Source of the DNA: Arabidopsis thaliana | Lineage: Eukaryota > Streptophyta > Magnoliopsida > Brassicales > Brassicaceae | Direction: 5' to 3' | Length of the DNA: 64,000 nt | Assembly (NCBI RefSeq): GCF_000001735.4 | Contig: NC_003075.7 | Coordinates: 10,541,001-10,605,000 of the forward strand | Part shown: positions 61,006-64,000 of the stretch, one piece after another | Position numbering within the stretch: position 1 is the first letter of the stretch | How the letters are laid out: every line of letters begins with the position of its first letter | Program-made: the position numbers and the translations under genes | The notes under the pieces: generated by a model | Told to the model about the DNA's origin: nothing | The model's input: only the letters and a program-made list of their open reading frames with translations | The model's database searches: none

Positions 61006-63522
61006 TTACTGAATGAGTTTGTTCCATCCTTCAATGATTGCTGCATAATTTTCTTCATCAGAACCTTTAAAAGCTTCCAACACACCTCCCTGCTTAAGAT
61101 ATCCGTATATAAATTCTTTGTATGTGATACTATCCGGAACAATTCCTTTTTCCCTCATCTCATTTAGAAGCCTAGAAGCTTCCGTTACATTCCCATCTCT
61201 AGCATACCCACCAATCATCACAGTGTAGGTAATCTTATTTGGGTGTACGTTCTTTGAATGCATCTCACGCAGAAGACATTCAACTTTGACCATCTGACCC
61301 AATTTACCATATCCATCAATAAGTGCTGTATAATGAAAGACATTCGGTTCCAAACCCTCCATCCTCATCTCCTCGAAGAGGAGTTTTGCCTCCTCAACAC
61401 GGCTAATGATTGACATCCCCTTTATTAGTGAAGTGTATGTAGCAGAATTAGGTGAAATTCCTTTGTGTTTCATATCTTCACGGAGTTCCAAGGCCATCGA
61501 TAGCCTTCCGCTTCTACAGTATGCTCTGATAAGATGATTGTAAACAACAGTATTTGGCTGCACGTTTTTGCTCATCATCTCATCAAAAAATTCCTGACCC
61601 TCTTCTGTTCTTTCAGCTTTACAACATCCATCTATCATCACCGAATATGTATAAACATCTGGAAGCATGCCATTCCGTTTACAATCATCCCAAAACTGTA
61701 TGGCCTCCTCAACTTTATTCATATTAAACAGCCCGCAAATCAATATGCTATAAGTATAATTGTCAGGCTTAAGTCCTCTCTTAACCATTTCATCCAAGAA
61801 CATAAAAGCTTCATCTAGTTTCTTCTTTCCGCAACATCCAGAAATCAACGTGTTATAGGAAACTCTATCCATAACACAGCCACGCCCTAATATCTCCTTT
61901 TGAATCCTAAAAGCTTCATCCAGCTTCCCTGCTTCACAGAGTCCATGAAGTAAAGCATTTGAAGTCCTCGTGTCCACTACAAAACCTTTATTTAGAAATT
62001 GAAACCAAAGTTCTAGTGCCTTTGAGTGTTTCCCATGCTTACAGAGACCAGAAATCAATGTAGTAAGTAATCCACCACCAGGACTCATGTTGCGTAATAG
62101 CATCTCTCCAACAAAACGAAGTGCTGAGTCAAACATAAGATGACTGCACAACAAGCAAATCACAGATGTAAAGGAGCCCTGATTTACATTAAAACCAATC
62201 GACAGCATTTCCTTCAGGAGACGCTCCGCATTATCTGCTTGACCGTTCTTGCAGTATCCCTTTATGAGAGTATTATACGTCGACGATGTGAGAGACAACC
62301 CTTTCGAAACCATGAGATCCTTTATCTCAATAGCTTTGTTCAAACTTCCAGCCTCGATGAAACTATCAATCAAATTATTATATACAATAACATTAGGAGG
62401 AAACCCTTTCTTTGTCATTTCCTTCAAGACAAAATAAGCATCACCAATCCTCTTAGCCCTGGTCAAACCCTTGACAAGAATACTATAAGTGATAAGAGTT
62501 GGTTCCATGCCTCTTTCTACCATCTTTTCTTTAAACATAAACGCCTCATCATACCTTCCACACATCCCAAGTCCATCAATAACAGTATTAAAAGTGACAA
62601 CGTTTGGTGCAACACCCGCTTCTTCCATTTTTGAGAACAACTTAACGGCCTCCTCAACTTTACCTCCCTTGCAAAACGCATTAATCGCTGTAGTGAACAA
62701 GTAAACATCCGGAGAAACCCCTTTGCAAACAACATCAAAAGCTTCACAACACTTCTGAAACTCATTAGCTCTCACTAGAGAAGTCAACAAAATGTTGCAA
62801 GTCGTCTTAGAAGGAAACATACCCTTGTTTGCAAGAACAGGAAATACATCAAGAGCTAAATAACAACCATCACGCTTGAACTGTGTGCAATAAACTTCAA
62901 TCAACAAATCCGACATTTTCCTTCTGATTTCTTCATCAAAACACAAACTCAAACTCGCCATTGCATCCGCAATCGCAACTCGACTATCTCTCAAACCACA
63001 AGGCAAAACCGGTACATTCCCATTGATCAAACGAATCAAAACTACCCTAGCAGCCGATAACAGATTCGCATCAAGCAATAAACCTATCAATAAACAATAA
63101 GAACGGAGACTAAAGGAGAAACTAAACGAATCAGAAGCTAATCGGAAGAAATCCAAAGCCGTCTTGGGATTAACTTTGGATCGAAACTCAGGAAACAACC
63201 TATCGAATTCGAGAGGCGATAGAACAGTTATCAGTTGTTTACACTGCTCGTAATCTAGAGATCTCTTCGACAAAACTGAAGATAATCGTTCGTGTAAATG
63301 CCGATCAGAGGAAGTCTCTTCCGATTTATCCGGCCGATGAACACACTGTTGCAGGTATCGGCTTGTATGAAAGCATTTTCGAGATTTCGCTATGAATTTC
63401 AAGCGGCGAGTGAATAAGTAGCTTGCGCGAGAAAGTCTCCTCAAATCCATTGGTGAGAAAGAGATGAAATGTGAGGAAGTCATTTGCGAAGAGATTTTAG
63501 GGAAATAGAGAAGAGCCGCCAT
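61006..63522 (-). CDS. P-class pentatricopeptide repeat protein (At4g19440-like)
   Basis: An intronless ORF of 838 codons. The N-terminus (about 1-60) is Arg/Ser-rich with hardly any acidic residue (LRRLSRASYLFTRRLKFIAK), consistent with an organelle transit peptide. From about residue 238 to 815 there are some 17 consecutive 35-residue PPR motifs, such as VTFNTVIDGLGMCGRYDEAF and YNTLISGCCGKKKLDEAFMF, ending in the usual G-x-x-P/D-N pattern. There is no E or DYW domain, so it is a pure P-class PPR, expected to bind one organellar RNA and stabilise it, process it or aid its translation. The second and fifth-from-repeat-end residues vary (N/D/S/T), as needed for an RNA code. The target is unknown. 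Confidence 0.93.
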   Translation of the reverse strand: MAALLYFPKISSQMTSSHFISFSPMDLRRLSRASYLFTRRLKFIAKSRKCFHTSRYLQQCVHRPDKSEETSSDRHLHERLSSVLSKRSLDYEQCKQLITVLSPLEFDRLFPEFRSKVNPKTALDFFRLASDSFSFSFSLRSYCLLIGLLLDANLLSAARVVLIRLINGNVPVLPCGLRDSRVAIADAMASLSLCFDEEIRRKMSDLLIEVYCTQFKRDGCYLALDVFPVLANKGMFPSKTTCNILLTSLVRANEFQKCCEAFDVVCKGVSPDVYLFTTAINAFCKGGKVEEAVKLFSKMEEAGVAPNVVTFNTVIDGLGMCGRYDEAFMFKEKMVERGMEPTLITYSILVKGLTRAKRIGDAYFVLKEMTKKGFPPNVIVYNNLIDSFIEAGSLNKAIEIKDLMVSKGLSLTSSTYNTLIKGYCKNGQADNAERLLKEMLSIGFNVNQGSFTSVICLLCSHLMFDSALRFVGEMLLRNMSPGGGLLTTLISGLCKHGKHSKALELWFQFLNKGFVVDTRTSNALLHGLCEAGKLDEAFRIQKEILGRGCVMDRVSYNTLISGCCGKKKLDEAFMFLDEMVKRGLKPDNYTYSILICGLFNMNKVEEAIQFWDDCKRNGMLPDVYTYSVMIDGCCKAERTEEGQEFFDEMMSKNVQPNTVVYNHLIRAYCRSGRLSMALELREDMKHKGISPNSATYTSLIKGMSIISRVEEAKLLFEEMRMEGLEPNVFHYTALIDGYGKLGQMVKVECLLREMHSKNVHPNKITYTVMIGGYARDGNVTEASRLLNEMREKGIVPDSITYKEFIYGYLKQGGVLEAFKGSDEENYAAIIEGWNKLIQ

Positions 63523-63667
63523 TGATCAATGTCGAAGAAGAAGAATTGAAGATGGTGTTGAGCCACCCCATTGGAGAGAGAGAGAGAGACGGAGAAATTC
63601 TCGAGAGGAGGCGATTTGGGCAAAAACCCAGGGTTCAGACTTGGGGGACACGAACGGGGTCGATAAA

Positions 63668-63725
63668 ATTGGGCCTTTTATGGGCCCGTAATGTTTAATC
63701 ATTGGGCTGAAAGCTGCAACATAGT
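63668..63725. promoter_or_regulatory. TCP site II elements upstream of the PPR gene
   Basis: TGGGCC occurs at 63670-63675 and 63681-63686, with further GGGCT/GCCCA words near 63705 and 63728. Site II clusters are typical of promoters of organelle-function genes and are bound by TCP factors. They lie about 150 bp upstream of the start codon, near the expected transcription start. Confidence 0.6.
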
Positions 63726-64000
63726 AGCCCAATTTCAACTCGTAAAGTTTTCCGCGTTTTTTCCCCTATCACGGACAAAACAGGCAGCCCTATTGACAAC
63801 TTGTTTAAAAAGAAGAAGGAAAAAAAAATCCATATAGAGACGTAATCCGATGGTCGATGGAGACGTTGTAAGAAACAAAAGAATTGTAGAATAAGGTTAG
63901 CTAGAAATTGTCAACAATGGGTTCATAGAAAAACTCGTTTGAATCAAAATTGTGTCTAAACAAAACCTTTGATTTGGTGCGTATATGACCCACGCATTGT

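Noticed and set aside
62140-62634. Plus-strand ORFs inside the PPR gene
   Set aside because: They are antisense shadows of a strongly supported 838-codon PPR frame.
1-64000. tRNA, rRNA, CRISPR and LTR or virus-derived elements
   Set aside because: I saw no tRNA A/B boxes in cloverleaf context, no regular spacer arrays, and no gag, polymerase or long terminal repeat signatures.

Overview
The window is plant nuclear DNA, almost certainly Arabidopsis thaliana or a very close relative. Genes are multi-exon with short AT-rich introns, GT/AG junctions and plant families (PPR, F-box/kelch, pectin acetylesterase, GMC long-chain alcohol oxidase). The gene order matches what I remember of A. thaliana chromosome 4 around At4g19330 to At4g19440. 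Locus names here are from memory, not from a search.

Left third (1-12.6 kb) is accessory. It holds two inverted relatives of a small plant F-box family, one open and one dead. They flank an intact four-exon RPA1-like OB-fold gene. Nested direct and inverted repeats follow at 3.3-6.7 kb. Next is a long, decayed reverse-strand ULP-protease/DUF1985 gene of the kind carried by Mutator-like (Kaonashi-type) DNA transposons. Its middle is an array of duplicated short phase-0 exons.

12.6-25 kb is shaped by duplication. Two nearly identical ~3.0 kb segments, 4.63 kb apart, each carry a five-exon gene for a protein with two LSM14/SCD6-type Sm-like domains. An F-box/kelch gene lies between them. Then come the kinetochore gene NNF1 (minus) and a third SCD6/DCP5-like gene (plus), which share a compact promoter with three E2F/CCAAT-like repeats and TCP site II motifs.

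25-49 kb is ordinary host sequence, all protein genes on the minus strand: DUF1218 cell-wall gene (MWL2), fatty-alcohol oxidase FAO4A, a UPF0114 membrane protein, a profilin-like protein and the tandem pectin acetylesterases PAE7 and PAE8. The exception is the plus-strand MIR168A hairpin at 37.6 kb, whose miRNA restrains AGO1; three G-boxes lie just upstream.

49-57.6 kb is gene-poor and AT-rich, with one clean 530-bp Emigrant-type MITE. The right end has a small unknown gene (57.6-58.1 kb) and an intronless 838-residue P-class PPR gene (61.0-63.5 kb). I saw no rRNA, tRNA or CRISPR array and recognised no LTR or virus-derived element. Exon boundaries were placed by eye from frame continuity and splice consensus.
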